Part shown: positions 27,805 through 37,085 of the stretch, one piece after another
Layout of the letters: each line of letters opens with the position of its first letter
Position numbering within the stretch: position 1 is the first letter of the stretch
Source: Lysobacterales bacterium
GTDB taxonomy: Bacteria > Pseudomonadota > Gammaproteobacteria > Xanthomonadales > Rhodanobacteraceae
Reading direction: 5' to 3'
DNA: 64,000 nt
NCBI GenBank assembly: GCA_021324945.1
Contig: JAJPID010000065.1
Coordinates: forward strand, 85,720 to 149,719
The notes under the pieces: model-generated
What the model saw: only the letters and a program-made list of their open reading frames with translations
What the model was told of the DNA's origin: nothing
The model's database searches: none
Translations under genes and position numbers: made by a program

Positions 27805-28383
27805 ATGCTCGCCATCGATTTTCCCGGCCGCCGCAAACTGATCGAATCGCTGGATGCGGCAGTGACGCAACCCGACACCGCGCAGGTGACGCGCGCTTTA
27901 CGCGACGCGCTCTGCCGCATGATCCGCGCGACCGATGTCGAACTGCCTGCGTGCGTTTTTGAATGCTGTGCGGATCACTACGCGCGCCGCGAGCTGTACC
28001 ACAGCGACGAGCACGGCTACTGCGTAGTGGCCATGACCTGGAGCCCGGGCCAAGGCACGCCGATCCACGATCACCACGGCATGTGGTGCGTGGAAGGCGT
28101 GTGGCGCGGCGAACTGGAAGTGGTGCAGTACGAACTGCTGGAACACGACGAGCGTCGCTACCGCTTCCGTCCTGCCGGCGCGATCCAGGCCGGGCCGGGT
28201 TCCGCCGGCAGTCTCATCCCGCCGCACGAATACCACACCATCCGCAATCCCAGCGATGCCGATGTCACTGTGAGCTTGCACGTCTATCAGGATCGCATGA
28301 CCTGCTGCTCGGTCTTTGAACCGCTCGGCGACGAGTGGTATGCGCGCGGTGAACGTGAGTTGCCGCAGGACAACACGAACTGA
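27805..28383 (+). CDS. Cysteine dioxygenase family protein
   Basis: Cupin enzyme of 192 residues, likely oxidising cysteine or a similar thiol (for example 3-mercaptopropionate) to the sulfinate. The iron site is formed by His residues in GTPIHDHHGMWCVEGVW and IPPHEYHTIRNPSD. SLHVYQDRM is also family-typical. A Cys replaces nothing obvious, and a Tyr (VYQ) is present near the site. Whether it prefers cysteine or mercaptopropionate cannot be decided. Confidence 0.88.
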   Translation: MLAIDFPGRRKLIESLDAAVTQPDTAQVTRALRDALCRMIRATDVELPACVFECCADHYARRELYHSDEHGYCVVAMTWSPGQGTPIHDHHGMWCVEGVWRGELEVVQYELLEHDERRYRFRPAGAIQAGPGSAGSLIPPHEYHTIRNPSDADVTVSLHVYQDRMTCCSVFEPLGDEWYARGERELPQDNTN

Positions 28384-28429
28384 TCGATCACGTGCGCAGG
28401 CGGATGCTTCACCGCCGGACGAATGATCA

Positions 28430-28513
28430 TGCCGAAGGTGGGACTCGAACCCACACGCTTTTAAGGGCGGCGGATTTTGAGTCCGCTGCGTCTACCAATT
28501 CCGCCACTTCGGC
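28430..28513 (-). tRNA. tRNA-Leu (CAA)
   Basis: Minus-strand 84-nt tRNA. The acceptor GCCGAAG pairs with CTTCGGC. The D-arm is TGGCGGAATTGGTAGACGCA, the anticodon stem GCGGA/TCCGC carries the loop CTCAAAA (anticodon CAA), a variable arm follows, and the T-arm is GTGGGTTCGAGTCCCAC. The class-II variable arm fits leucine. CCA is not encoded. Confidence 0.95.
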
Positions 28514-28611
28514 GCAGCCGCGCAGTATGCTCGATTGCGCCGCTGATGCCAAGCGCGACAGACGCATGCCGCGACCGTCGGACGGACGCGGCGCCCTCGA
28601 TCAGATCGCCG

Positions 28612-28983
28612 TCATTGCTGAGCAGGTGACGCCTGCGCGCAATTGACGAATTCGGCGCGGCTCAATTTTCCGTCGCCGTTGGCATCGCAACCGGCAAAGC
28701 GCTGACCGGAATCGCCGTTCACCATGAACTCGCTCTCGTCGACATAACCGTCGTGGTTGGTGTCGAGACGGTCGAAAGTGCGGTTGGCGTCGCGTGGGCT
28801 CATGCCCCATTGCAAGCCATTACCCATGTTGCCCGGTTTGCTGGCCTGCGGATTTGCCGGTTGCAGATTCGGATTCTGCGCGGCTGGCACGTTCTGCTGG
28901 GTGCCTTGATCCTGCTGCGCCTGGCCGCAGGTCGCGCACAGCGCCAGCGCCGCGCCAGCGAAGACGATCGTGATGGTTCTCAT
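28612..28983 (-). CDS. Secreted EF-hand domain protein
   Basis: Protein of 123 residues with a Sec signal peptide (ending near TCGQAQQ). A Gln/Asn/Pro-rich linker is followed by two calcium-binding EF-hand loops, DTNHDGYVDESEF (about residues 73-85) and DANGDGKLSRAEF (about 99-111). Such small periplasmic EF-hand proteins are frequent in Xanthomonadales and have no defined role. A second in-frame reading start downstream would remove the signal, so ATG 28983 is preferred. Confidence 0.85.
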   Translation of the reverse strand: MRTITIVFAGAALALCATCGQAQQDQGTQQNVPAAQNPNLQPANPQASKPGNMGNGLQWGMSPRDANRTFDRLDTNHDGYVDESEFMVNGDSGQRFAGCDANGDGKLSRAEFVNCAQASPAQQ

Positions 28984-29095
28984 ATGAGCTCCTGCTCCGT
29001 GGAGTAGATGCGCCGGTTTTTCCTCGACCCGTGCGCCGCGTTTCATGTTGCGCGAACGACTGTAAAATTTTCGCCAACGAAATGGCACAGCCCCG

Positions 29096-31021
29096 TCACA
29101 ACTCGCGCACGACGCGGAAGCCCACGCGTCCGCTGCGCGCATCAGCGGGTGCCGCCTGGCGGAAAGCCGAACGGTCTTGATCGGGGGCGCTGCCCCAGGA
29201 GCCGCCACGGATCACGCGCATGACGCAACCTGGATTCACCCACGCGCTGCCGTCGCGCGGCGCGCGCGTGTAATTGTCGTGCCAGCAATCCTCCACCCAC
29301 TCGGAAACGTTGCCGTCGATGTCGTATAAACCGAACGGATTGGGCGCGAAACTCATCACCGGCGCGGGTCCCCACCAGCCGTCGTCGTAGTCGTTGAACG
29401 CGTTCGACCAACTGCGGTGCGAAGGGGACCGGTCGCCACTGCCGGTGAGATTCTCGACCAGTTTTTTCGGCGTGCCTTCGCCCCACCAGTAAGGCGTTGT
29501 GGTGCCGCCGCGCTCGGCGTATTCGAATTCCGCTTCGGTGGGCAATCGATAATGCTTGCCGGTGCGTTGCGACAGCCACTCTGCGTAGGCGCGCGCGTCA
29601 TTCCATGACACATTCACCACCGGATCGTCCTCGCGCGCGCGCCTGCCGGCATAGTCGTCGCGCCAATCCGCATTGCTCTGAATCTGCATGCGGCCGCTGG
29701 CCTCGTCGTACACCGATGCGCCGCCCAGCCTGTCGGCATCGGGCGTGTAACCGGAAGCGCGCACGAATTCGCGGAATTGCGCAACGGTGACCTCGCTGCG
29801 GCCCATCGCGAAACCATGCGCGATGTCGATTTCGTGCTGCGGTTGTTCCGCGCTGTAATGCCCGCGCTCGTTGCCGGGGGCGCCCATCTGGAAATGGCCA
29901 AGCGGGATCACCACCATCGCCGGCGCGTTGCCGACGATGTCCAGATAAGGATCCGAAATCACCTGTCCCGGACGATAGCTGGAATAGGCGCGCGCATCCT
30001 GCACGTGCTTGAGGAACGCCTGCACTTGCACGCTGTCGCCCAATGCCTGCGCCTGCTGCGCCAGTTTTTCCGCGAGTTGCAGGTTGCCCGCATCCAGCGC
30101 TGATTGCGCCTGGGAGAGCAGACTCGCGCCGCGTTGACTGCGCATCGCTAGAATGCGCGAGCGCGTGTCCGACAAAGCCGCCGAAGAAGGCAGGATCCTC
30201 GCTGCATCGGCCAGCGCCGCATCGGCATTGGCGTCGTCGTTCTGTGCCGCTGCGCTCAGCGCACGATCAAGCGCCGCGTGCTGCACCTGTTCAAGTCCCT
30301 GCCGCGCGACCGCGTTTTCGGGATCGAGCGTCAGCACCTCGCGATAGATCGCCAGAGCGTTGTCCTCGCCGGCGCCTTCCATGCGACCGGCCTGCATCGC
30401 CGCCGCGGCCTGCTCCAGCAACGGGCGCACGCGATCGGCCGCCTCGATGCGCGCAGTGAGGTTCCGTGCATCGTCATCCGCATCGGGCAATTTCTTCAGC
30501 GCGGCAAGATCGATGCGAGCACTGTCGATGTCATTGGTCGCCAGCGCCTGCTGCGCATCAGCGAACAAGCGCGCATGCAGATTCGACAACGCCGCGCGCA
30601 CGTGGGTGTCTTCGGGAGCCAGCTCAGCCGCCTGCAGCACCAACGCGATCGCAGTGTCACCGCCTTCCCCGGTGAGCTTGCCCTGCACTGCGGCTTCGTC
30701 CGCTTTCGTCAGCAGCGCGCCGATTCTTTCATTGCCGTCGCGCGCAGCCAGCACGCGTCCGCGCGCACGCGCTGCGATCACGCTGGCGGGTGCCAATGAA
30801 ATCGGCGGCCCGGCCTGCAGTTCCGATTCGGTTGAGGTCAAAGCGTGCACTGCGGCCGGCGCGGGCGCGGCAAGCTGCGTGCTCGCGCGCGCAGGCGCAT
30901 GAGCAGGCGTCATGTGCAGGGCCTGCGGAAAGAAGCGATACACCAGCGCAAATACCAGCAAGGCCACGCCGATCGCGCCACCGATTGCGTGCTGTCGGGT
31001 GAAGGTGGGCGGCGGGGGCAT
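29096..31021 (-). CDS. Formylglycine-generating-enzyme family (SUMF1/EgtB/PvdO) protein
   Basis: Protein of 641 residues. One membrane helix lies near residue 13-30. A long Ala/Leu-rich helical region with TPR-like repeats follows (about 85-345). The C-terminal SUMF1 domain contains FQMGAPGNERGHYSAEQPQHE, DDPVVNVSWNDARAYAEWLS, RLPTEAEFEYAERGG, NVSEWVEDCWHDNY, and RGGSWGSAPDQDR with GFRVVREL at the end. The conserved Cys pair of formylglycine synthase is not evident, so it may be a ligand-binding or structural version. It is possibly linked to signalling, but no partner lies nearby. Confidence 0.85.
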   Translation of the reverse strand: MPPPPTFTRQHAIGGAIGVALLVFALVYRFFPQALHMTPAHAPARASTQLAAPAPAAVHALTSTESELQAGPPISLAPASVIAARARGRVLAARDGNERIGALLTKADEAAVQGKLTGEGGDTAIALVLQAAELAPEDTHVRAALSNLHARLFADAQQALATNDIDSARIDLAALKKLPDADDDARNLTARIEAADRVRPLLEQAAAAMQAGRMEGAGEDNALAIYREVLTLDPENAVARQGLEQVQHAALDRALSAAAQNDDANADAALADAARILPSSAALSDTRSRILAMRSQRGASLLSQAQSALDAGNLQLAEKLAQQAQALGDSVQVQAFLKHVQDARAYSSYRPGQVISDPYLDIVGNAPAMVVIPLGHFQMGAPGNERGHYSAEQPQHEIDIAHGFAMGRSEVTVAQFREFVRASGYTPDADRLGGASVYDEASGRMQIQSNADWRDDYAGRRAREDDPVVNVSWNDARAYAEWLSQRTGKHYRLPTEAEFEYAERGGTTTPYWWGEGTPKKLVENLTGSGDRSPSHRSWSNAFNDYDDGWWGPAPVMSFAPNPFGLYDIDGNVSEWVEDCWHDNYTRAPRDGSAWVNPGCVMRVIRGGSWGSAPDQDRSAFRQAAPADARSGRVGFRVVREL

Positions 31022-31124
31022 ATATAAAAGCGTGGGCGGATGCTGTTATCTTGACCGGCTCACCATAGCAAAGTCGCATGAATCGGCAACCTCCAACTTT
31101 CGGGCCCAGCCGTGGAATTTCCGC

Positions 31125-32207
31125 ATGAGAGCCGCATGGATCGCGGATGCGCAGACATTCGCGCAGTGGATCGAACGCAGCGGCGAGCGGGCGATCGGAC
31201 TGGACACCGAGTTCATGCGCCGCGACACATTCCATCCGAAACTCGCGCTGATCCAGATCGCCGCCGACGGCGAGTGTGCGCTGATCGATCCGCTGGCGAT
31301 CGATGCCGCGTCCGGCATGCGGCGGCTGGCCCAAAACCGCCCGTGGGTGATGCACAGCGCCAGCGAAGACATGGAAACGCTGTCGCCGTTGCTGGAGGGC
31401 ATTTCGCTACAGCTTTTCGATACGCAGATCGCCGCCGCGATGTGCGGACTCGGTTTCGGGTTGAGTTATCGCAATCTGGTTTCGACGCTGCTCGGCGTGG
31501 AAATTCCCAAGGACGAAACGCGTTCGGACTGGCTGCGCCGGCCGCTGAGTGCCGCACAGATCGAATACGCCGAGCAGGACATCGCGCATCTGCATGAATT
31601 GCATGCGCTGCTGGAGGCGAAACTCGCGCAGCGCGGACGTCTGGCTTGGCACGCGGAGGATTGCGCGCGCTTGGCCTTGCGCCTGCGCCGTGCCGAGCCC
31701 GATCCGCAGCCGCAGCGCGCGTTTCGCAACGCCGCGACATGGCCGCGCGACAGGCAGGCGTTGCTGCGGCGGATCCTGTGCTGGCGCGAACGCGCCGCGC
31801 GCGCGCTGGACAGGCCGCGGCCCTGGCTGCTGGATGATGCGGGTGCGTCGTCGCTGGCCGCTTCACCGCCGGCGTCAACGCATGAATTGTTCGAACGCAC
31901 GCGCGGTTTGCGTGCGCTGCGCGGGCCGCAACGCGCGGAATTGTTCGAACTGCTGCGCGCGCCGGTGAGCGATGCGGAAATCGCCGAGACCGCGCTGATC
32001 CTGCCTCCGCCGTCGGGCGAAGCCAAAGCCGGGGTGACGGCGATGAAGCGGTCCGTCGATGCGATCGCGTTGAAACTCGACATCCCTGCCGGCTTGCTCT
32101 GCCCGCGTCGCCTGCTGGAGGAATACGCGGTCACGCGCGAATGGCCGCAGGCGCTGCAAGGTTGGCGACGCGAGGCGCTGGAGTCCGAGTTGAGCGGATT
32201 TTTGTAG
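31125..32207 (+). CDS. rnd: Ribonuclease D
   Basis: 3'-5' exoribonuclease of 360 residues for tRNA 3' maturation. The DEDD active site is visible: GLDTEFMRRDTFHPKLALIQ (Exo I), LQLFDTQIAAAMCG (Exo II) and EYAEQDIAHLHELH (Exo III with Tyr). HRDC-like helical sequence follows (WPRDRQALLRRILCWRERAA). ATG 31125 was chosen because the conserved WIADAQTFAQWIE starts there; the frame runs open back to 30912. Confidence 0.93.
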   Translation: MRAAWIADAQTFAQWIERSGERAIGLDTEFMRRDTFHPKLALIQIAADGECALIDPLAIDAASGMRRLAQNRPWVMHSASEDMETLSPLLEGISLQLFDTQIAAAMCGLGFGLSYRNLVSTLLGVEIPKDETRSDWLRRPLSAAQIEYAEQDIAHLHELHALLEAKLAQRGRLAWHAEDCARLALRLRRAEPDPQPQRAFRNAATWPRDRQALLRRILCWRERAARALDRPRPWLLDDAGASSLAASPPASTHELFERTRGLRALRGPQRAELFELLRAPVSDAEIAETALILPPPSGEAKAGVTAMKRSVDAIALKLDIPAGLLCPRRLLEEYAVTREWPQALQGWRREALESELSGFL

Positions 32208-32239
32208 AAAATTGCCTACGGCACCGCGTCCTCTCGCCG

Positions 32240-32309
32240 TTCGGGTGCAAGCTGGAATCCAGTTTCCCTTCCGGATGAAAATCTGGTTCCAACTTTCGTC
32301 GGGATGACG
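32240..32309. repeat. Possible short dispersed repeat after rnd
   Basis: The stretch GCTGGAATCCAGTTTCCC is followed by CTGGTTCCAAC and ends GTCGGGATGACG, similar in wording to the termini of the elements at 9888 and 15522. The left terminus is not clear. The gap between rnd and tRNA-Ala contains no gene. Confidence 0.3.
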
Positions 32310-32414
32310 GCTCAGCAATTGCGGCGTGGGCGAGCCGCTTGGCGCACGCCTCGCAGCCCGCTACCATAAGAGGTTCGCGCTGACGCAGTTTCGATCGGCG
32401 CCGGAGTCAAAAGT

Positions 32415-32490
32415 GGGGCGGTAGCTCAGCTGGGAGAGCGCTGCGTTCGCAATGCAGAGGTCGAGGGTTCGATCCCCTTCCGCTCCACCA
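32415..32490 (+). tRNA. tRNA-Ala (CGC)
   Basis: 76-nt tRNA. The acceptor GGGGCGG pairs with CCGCTCC, the D-arm is AGCTCAGCTGGGAGAGC, the anticodon arm is CTGCG-TTCGCAA-TGCAG (anticodon CGC), the T-arm is GAGGGTTCGATCCCCTT, and CCA is encoded. An integrase gene follows 179 nt downstream, so this gene was the integration target of the neighbouring island. Confidence 0.96.
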
Positions 32491-32535
32491 TTCGATACAT
32501 CCAGCGCAATCCCGAGAAGTCCCGAATTGAACCAT

Positions 32536-32562
32536 AACCCAGCGTAATTGCTGGGTTTTTTT
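32536..32562 (+). terminator. Rho-independent terminator of tRNA-Ala
   Basis: Stem AACCCAGC/GCTGGGTT with loop GTAATT, followed by a run of seven T. It lies 46 nt past the tRNA CCA and before the integrase promoter region. Confidence 0.88.
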
Positions 32563-32617
32563 ATGACTTTTGCGTCCATTTTGGTCCCGATCCGCCCTTT
32601 GACAGCGCGCGTCCGGT

Positions 32618-32665
32618 GACAGTAACTTTGACAGTAACTGCCCTTTCGCAAAGTGAGTTACTGTC
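32618..32665. promoter_or_regulatory. GACAGTAACT repeats in front of the integrase
   Basis: Two direct copies of GACAGTAACT (32618-32627, 32630-32639) and one inverted copy AGTTACTGTC (32656-32665), with the last ending 3 nt before the integrase ATG. They look like sites for an integrase regulator or arm-type integrase sites. No excisionase or AlpA-like gene remains in the island. Confidence 0.55.
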
Positions 32666-32668
32666 AAA

Positions 32669-33760
32669 ATGGCACTGACCGACACGATGATTCGCAGCAC
32701 GAAGCCGCCGCTGCGCCGATCCGACTCAGCGACAGCAGCGGCCTGTATCTCCTGCTCAATCCGAACGGCTCGCGCTGGTGGCGTTTCGACTATCGCCATG
32801 CCGGCAAACGCAAGACGCTCTCGCTCGGCACGTATCCCGACACCGGCCTGAAGCTCGCGCGCGAGAAACGCGACGACGCGCGCAAACTGCTCGCCAGCGG
32901 AATCGATCCGAGCGCGAAGCGGCAGGCCGAGAAGGTCGCCGTCGCCGACACGTTCGAGAGCATCGCACGCGAGTGGTTCGCGAAGTTCGCGCCCGGCTGG
33001 GCCAAGGGCCACGCCGACAAGATCATTAGCCGACTCGAACGCGACCTGTTCCCGTGGATCGGCAGCAAGCCGATCGCGAGCATCGAGCCGCCCGAACTGC
33101 TTGCATGTCTGCAGCGCATCGAGAAACGCGGCGCGCTCGACACCGCGCACCGCGCCCACCAGAACGCCGGCCAGGTGTTTCGCTACGCCGTCGCGACCGG
33201 CCGCGCGCAGCGCGATCCGTCCGGCGACCTGCGCGGCGCACTGCCGCAGGCGCGGCATGTTCACTACGCCACGATCACCGAGCCGGCGCGCGTCGGCGAA
33301 CTGCCGCGCGCCATCGATGGCTACCGCGGCGGACTCGTCGTGAAGTGCGGGCTGCGGCTCGCGCCACTCGTGTTCACGCGACCCGGCGAACTGCGCAAGG
33401 CGGCGTGGTCCGAGTTCGACCTCGACAAGGCCGAGTGGCGCATTCCGGCGCAGCGGATGAAGTCGCGTGTGAAGCACTTCGTGCCGCTCAGCAAACAAGC
33501 GCTCTCGATCCTGCGCGAACTGCAACCGCTGACCGGCGCCACTGACATCCTGTTCCCCGGTCGAGATCGACGGAAACCGATGTCCGAGAACACGCGCCAA
33601 CGCTCGCGCTGCGCCGCCTCGGATACGACGGCTCGGAATTCACCAGCCACGGTTTCCGGAGCATGGCCTCCACCCTGCTCAACGAGCAAGGCTGGCCGCG
33701 CGACGCCATCGAGCGACAACTCGCCCACGGCGAGCGCGACAAGGTGCGCGCCGCGTACCC
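32669..33760 (+). pseudogene. P4-type tyrosine integrase, frameshifted and 3'-truncated
   Basis: Starts MALTDTMIRSTKP, the DUF4102 N-terminus. One missing base near 32710 moves the frame; the next part has SDSSGLYLLLNPNGSRWWRF, the core-binding domain and the catalytic region FTRPGELRKAAWSEFDLD (first Arg) and RMKSRVKHFVPLSKQA. A second one-base loss near 33600 leads to TSHGFRSMASTLLNE (His-x-x-Arg) and HGERDKVRAAY with the nucleophile Tyr. The usual last 25 or so residues after Tyr are absent; helicase sequence begins directly. The enzyme cannot be functional as read. Confidence 0.88.
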
Positions 33761-34768
<1,008 letters not shown>

Positions 34769-34808
34769 CTACCCGGCGATACCTTCGAAAGAAGAAAGCA
34801 CCGGACCT

Positions 34809-35657
34809 ATGAACATCTACTTCTCCGACTTCTTTGGTGTCGACCCTGTGTTGGTGGATGCGCACGGCGCATTCAACGTGTCGCTGATAAATGACCTCCC
34901 GGTATTTATCGATCCCTTCTTGCTGTTCAACAGCGAGAAGCCTGAGTACCGTGCGCTGCACGACGAAATCATCCGGTACATCCGATTTCTGCGAGACGTT
35001 TCGAACAGCGGTCAGGTTAACGCCGGTCTCCTCGATAGCTGGTACCGTTTTCCGGAGGTCAAGCAGAACTGGCTTGGTTACAGCCGCGTCGGAAACAAAG
35101 GGTCGGGGCTCGGCCGGAAATTCGCTGCCGCGCTGAACGAAAACCTGAACTCCCTGTTCAATGACTTCGGCCAAGAGAGCATCACGCGGGGAAGCCACCT
35201 TGAGAAGCTGTGCCTCATCAAGGACAAGGTTGGAAAGGACAACATCAGCGACTTCACGACCAACCTCGTGAAGGGCTTCCTGTGTCGCTACACACAGGAG
35301 TTCGCCCAAGCTCACATCGATGGCGCACGACTCAAACGAGTACCAGTGAGGCACGTTGAATTCAATTACGAAACGAGGAGTTGGGCGACGGGGCACTTCA
35401 CGTTGCCATTCATCGATGACGACTTCGTCTTGCTCACTCCGAAGGAGATACTGACCAAAGATGATGCATGGATCAACAAGCACGACCTGATCGGCGATTT
35501 TGACGACATTGCGAGCAGCATTCCGAACGATGAGCTTCGGGCACAGATCAATGACTACTTCCTGCGCATGTTGCCCGATGACGCTGGCAAGAAGGAAACT
35601 GGTGGCCTTTGGTGTAGGTGCTCTGGCCAGTGTAGATGTCGCCTGCAGCATTGGTGA
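34809..35657 (+). CDS. Island protein of unknown function, 3' end replaced
   Basis: Begins 40 nt after the helicase fragment and is probably its operon partner. About 263 residues look authentic (MNIYFSDFFGVDPVLVDAHG at the start, NDYFLRMLPDDAGKK at the end). The final 20 or so residues (from about 35600) are encoded by the anti-sense strand of the chromosomal gene into which the island is fused, so the true C-terminus is lost. It is a soluble alpha/beta-like protein with no recognised catalytic motif. Base composition is lower in GC than the flanks, which fits transfer. Confidence 0.6.
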   Translation: MNIYFSDFFGVDPVLVDAHGAFNVSLINDLPVFIDPFLLFNSEKPEYRALHDEIIRYIRFLRDVSNSGQVNAGLLDSWYRFPEVKQNWLGYSRVGNKGSGLGRKFAAALNENLNSLFNDFGQESITRGSHLEKLCLIKDKVGKDNISDFTTNLVKGFLCRYTQEFAQAHIDGARLKRVPVRHVEFNYETRSWATGHFTLPFIDDDFVLLTPKEILTKDDAWINKHDLIGDFDDIASSIPNDELRAQINDYFLRMLPDDAGKKETGGLWCRCSGQCRCRLQHW

Positions 35658-36171
35658 CCGTGGTGTCGTGGGTGAAGGTGCCGTTGGCCGCGCTGCTGCT
35701 GGCATCGTAGGTTCCCTTCGCACCGCTTGCGGTGGTCTGCGAGCTGCCACTGATCGAACCATCGCTGGCGCGCGACCAATTGCCGTCGTGATCGTATGTG
35801 CCGCCGTTGACGTTCTTGCCGGAAGCCGTATCGGTCCATTGCGACGAACCATCCGCGTTGCGTGTATAACTGTTGCGTCCGGTGAAGCTGCCGCCGTTGG
35901 CGCCCGTCACGTTGGTGCCGCCGTTGTGGGCGATGCTGCCGTCCGCGTAATACGTGGTTCTGCTGGCGTGGCCGGCGGTGCCGCGCGCGCCGCTGATGCG
36001 CGTGCCGCGCACATGCGTCAAGCCGCCCTCGCCGTTGCCATAGGTCGCGCCGATATGGCCCGCGTGCGCGCCGCGAAAGCCGTGCACGGCGGCCCGCGCC
36101 GGCATGCTGAAACCGGCCGCCGCGGCGCAGACCAGCGCGAATGCGATCGTGCCGGAAAGTTTGCCGTTCAT
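35548..36171 (-). CDS. Exported Gly/Ser/Thr-rich repeat protein, 3' end replaced by island
   Basis: Signal peptide (GTIAFALVCAAAAGFSMPARA). It is followed by a Gly/Thr/Ser/Asn-rich body with loosely repeated units such as TGANGGSFTGRNSYTRNADG and TYDHDGNWSRASDGSI, the type seen in secreted or cell-surface proteins. From about 35610 downward the frame runs into island DNA (residues after STYTKG), ending at 35548. The native C-terminus is therefore missing. ATG 36171 is preceded by GAGGAG on the minus strand. Confidence 0.6.
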   Translation of the reverse strand: MNGKLSGTIAFALVCAAAAGFSMPARAAVHGFRGAHAGHIGATYGNGEGGLTHVRGTRISGARGTAGHASRTTYYADGSIAHNGGTNVTGANGGSFTGRNSYTRNADGSSQWTDTASGKNVNGGTYDHDGNWSRASDGSISGSSQTTASGAKGTYDASSSAANGTFTHDTTVTNAAGDIYTGQSTYTKGHQFPSCQRHRATCAGSSH

Positions 36172-36362
36172 GCCGAACTCCTCGTGTGATGCCGCGGATC
36201 GCGGCGGTGACGTCAGTGTCGCGCACCGGTCGCTGCGAGTTGTTTCCGACGGCTGCGCAAATGTCAGCGAATTTTTCCGTGTCGAGCGCCGGAAACATCT
36301 GCTTGCAAATGACCGACCGGCGCGCTTGCCGGGCTGCATCGCGGCACGCATAGTGCGCGCCC

Positions 36363-37085
36363 ATGGAAGCCTCGCCGCATATTTTGATCGTCGACGACGA
36401 CCTGCGCCTGCGCGATCTGCTGGAGCGCTATCTGGTGCAGCAGGGTTTTCGCGCGCGCGGCGCGGCGCACGGCGCGGCGATGCGGCGCGAACTGGCCACG
36501 CATCACTTCGACCTGATCGTGCTGGATCTGATGCTGCCCGACGCGGACGGCTTGGAGCTGTGCCGCGGTTTGCGCGCCGAAGGCATTACCACGCCCGTGA
36601 TCATGCTGACGGCCAAGGGCGACGAAGTGGATCGCATCGTCGGGCTGGAAATCGGCGCTGACGATTATCTGGCCAAGCCCTGCAATCCGCGCGAGCTGGT
36701 GGCGCGCATCCGCGCGGTGCTGCGGCGTCAGCAGAAACCGGCGATCGGTGCGCCGCAACCGGAGCAGGCCAGCGTGCGCTTCGGCCGTTTCACCTTCGAT
36801 CCGGCCACGCGGCAATTGCTCGACGGCGCTACGCCGGTGAAGTTGACCAGCGGCGAATTCGCGGTGCTGGCGACGCTGATCGCGCATCCATTCGAAACGC
36901 TGTCGCGTGAACGCCTGATCTCGCTGGCGCGCGGCCGCGAGCACGACGCGTTCGACCGCAGCATCGACGTAATGGTGTCGCGCCTGCGCCGCTATCTGGA
37001 AGACGATCCGCGCCAGCCGCGCTGGCTGCAGACCGTGTGGGGCAAGGGCTACGTGTTCGTGCCTGACGGCAGCGAAGCGTCATGA
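36363..37085 (+). CDS. ompR: Two-component response regulator OmpR
   Basis: Response regulator of 240 residues. The receiver domain has the acidic pair in LIVDDDLRLRDLLERYLVQQGF, phospho-acceptor Asp55 in LIVLDLMLPD, and the late Lys in DDYLAKPCNPRELVARI. The C-terminal winged helix contains TSGEFAVLATLI and RSIDVMVSRLRRYLEDDP, very close to OmpR. It overlaps envZ by ATGA. Confidence 0.93.
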   Translation: MEASPHILIVDDDLRLRDLLERYLVQQGFRARGAAHGAAMRRELATHHFDLIVLDLMLPDADGLELCRGLRAEGITTPVIMLTAKGDEVDRIVGLEIGADDYLAKPCNPRELVARIRAVLRRQQKPAIGAPQPEQASVRFGRFTFDPATRQLLDGATPVKLTSGEFAVLATLIAHPFETLSRERLISLARGREHDAFDRSIDVMVSRLRRYLEDDPRQPRWLQTVWGKGYVFVPDGSEAS

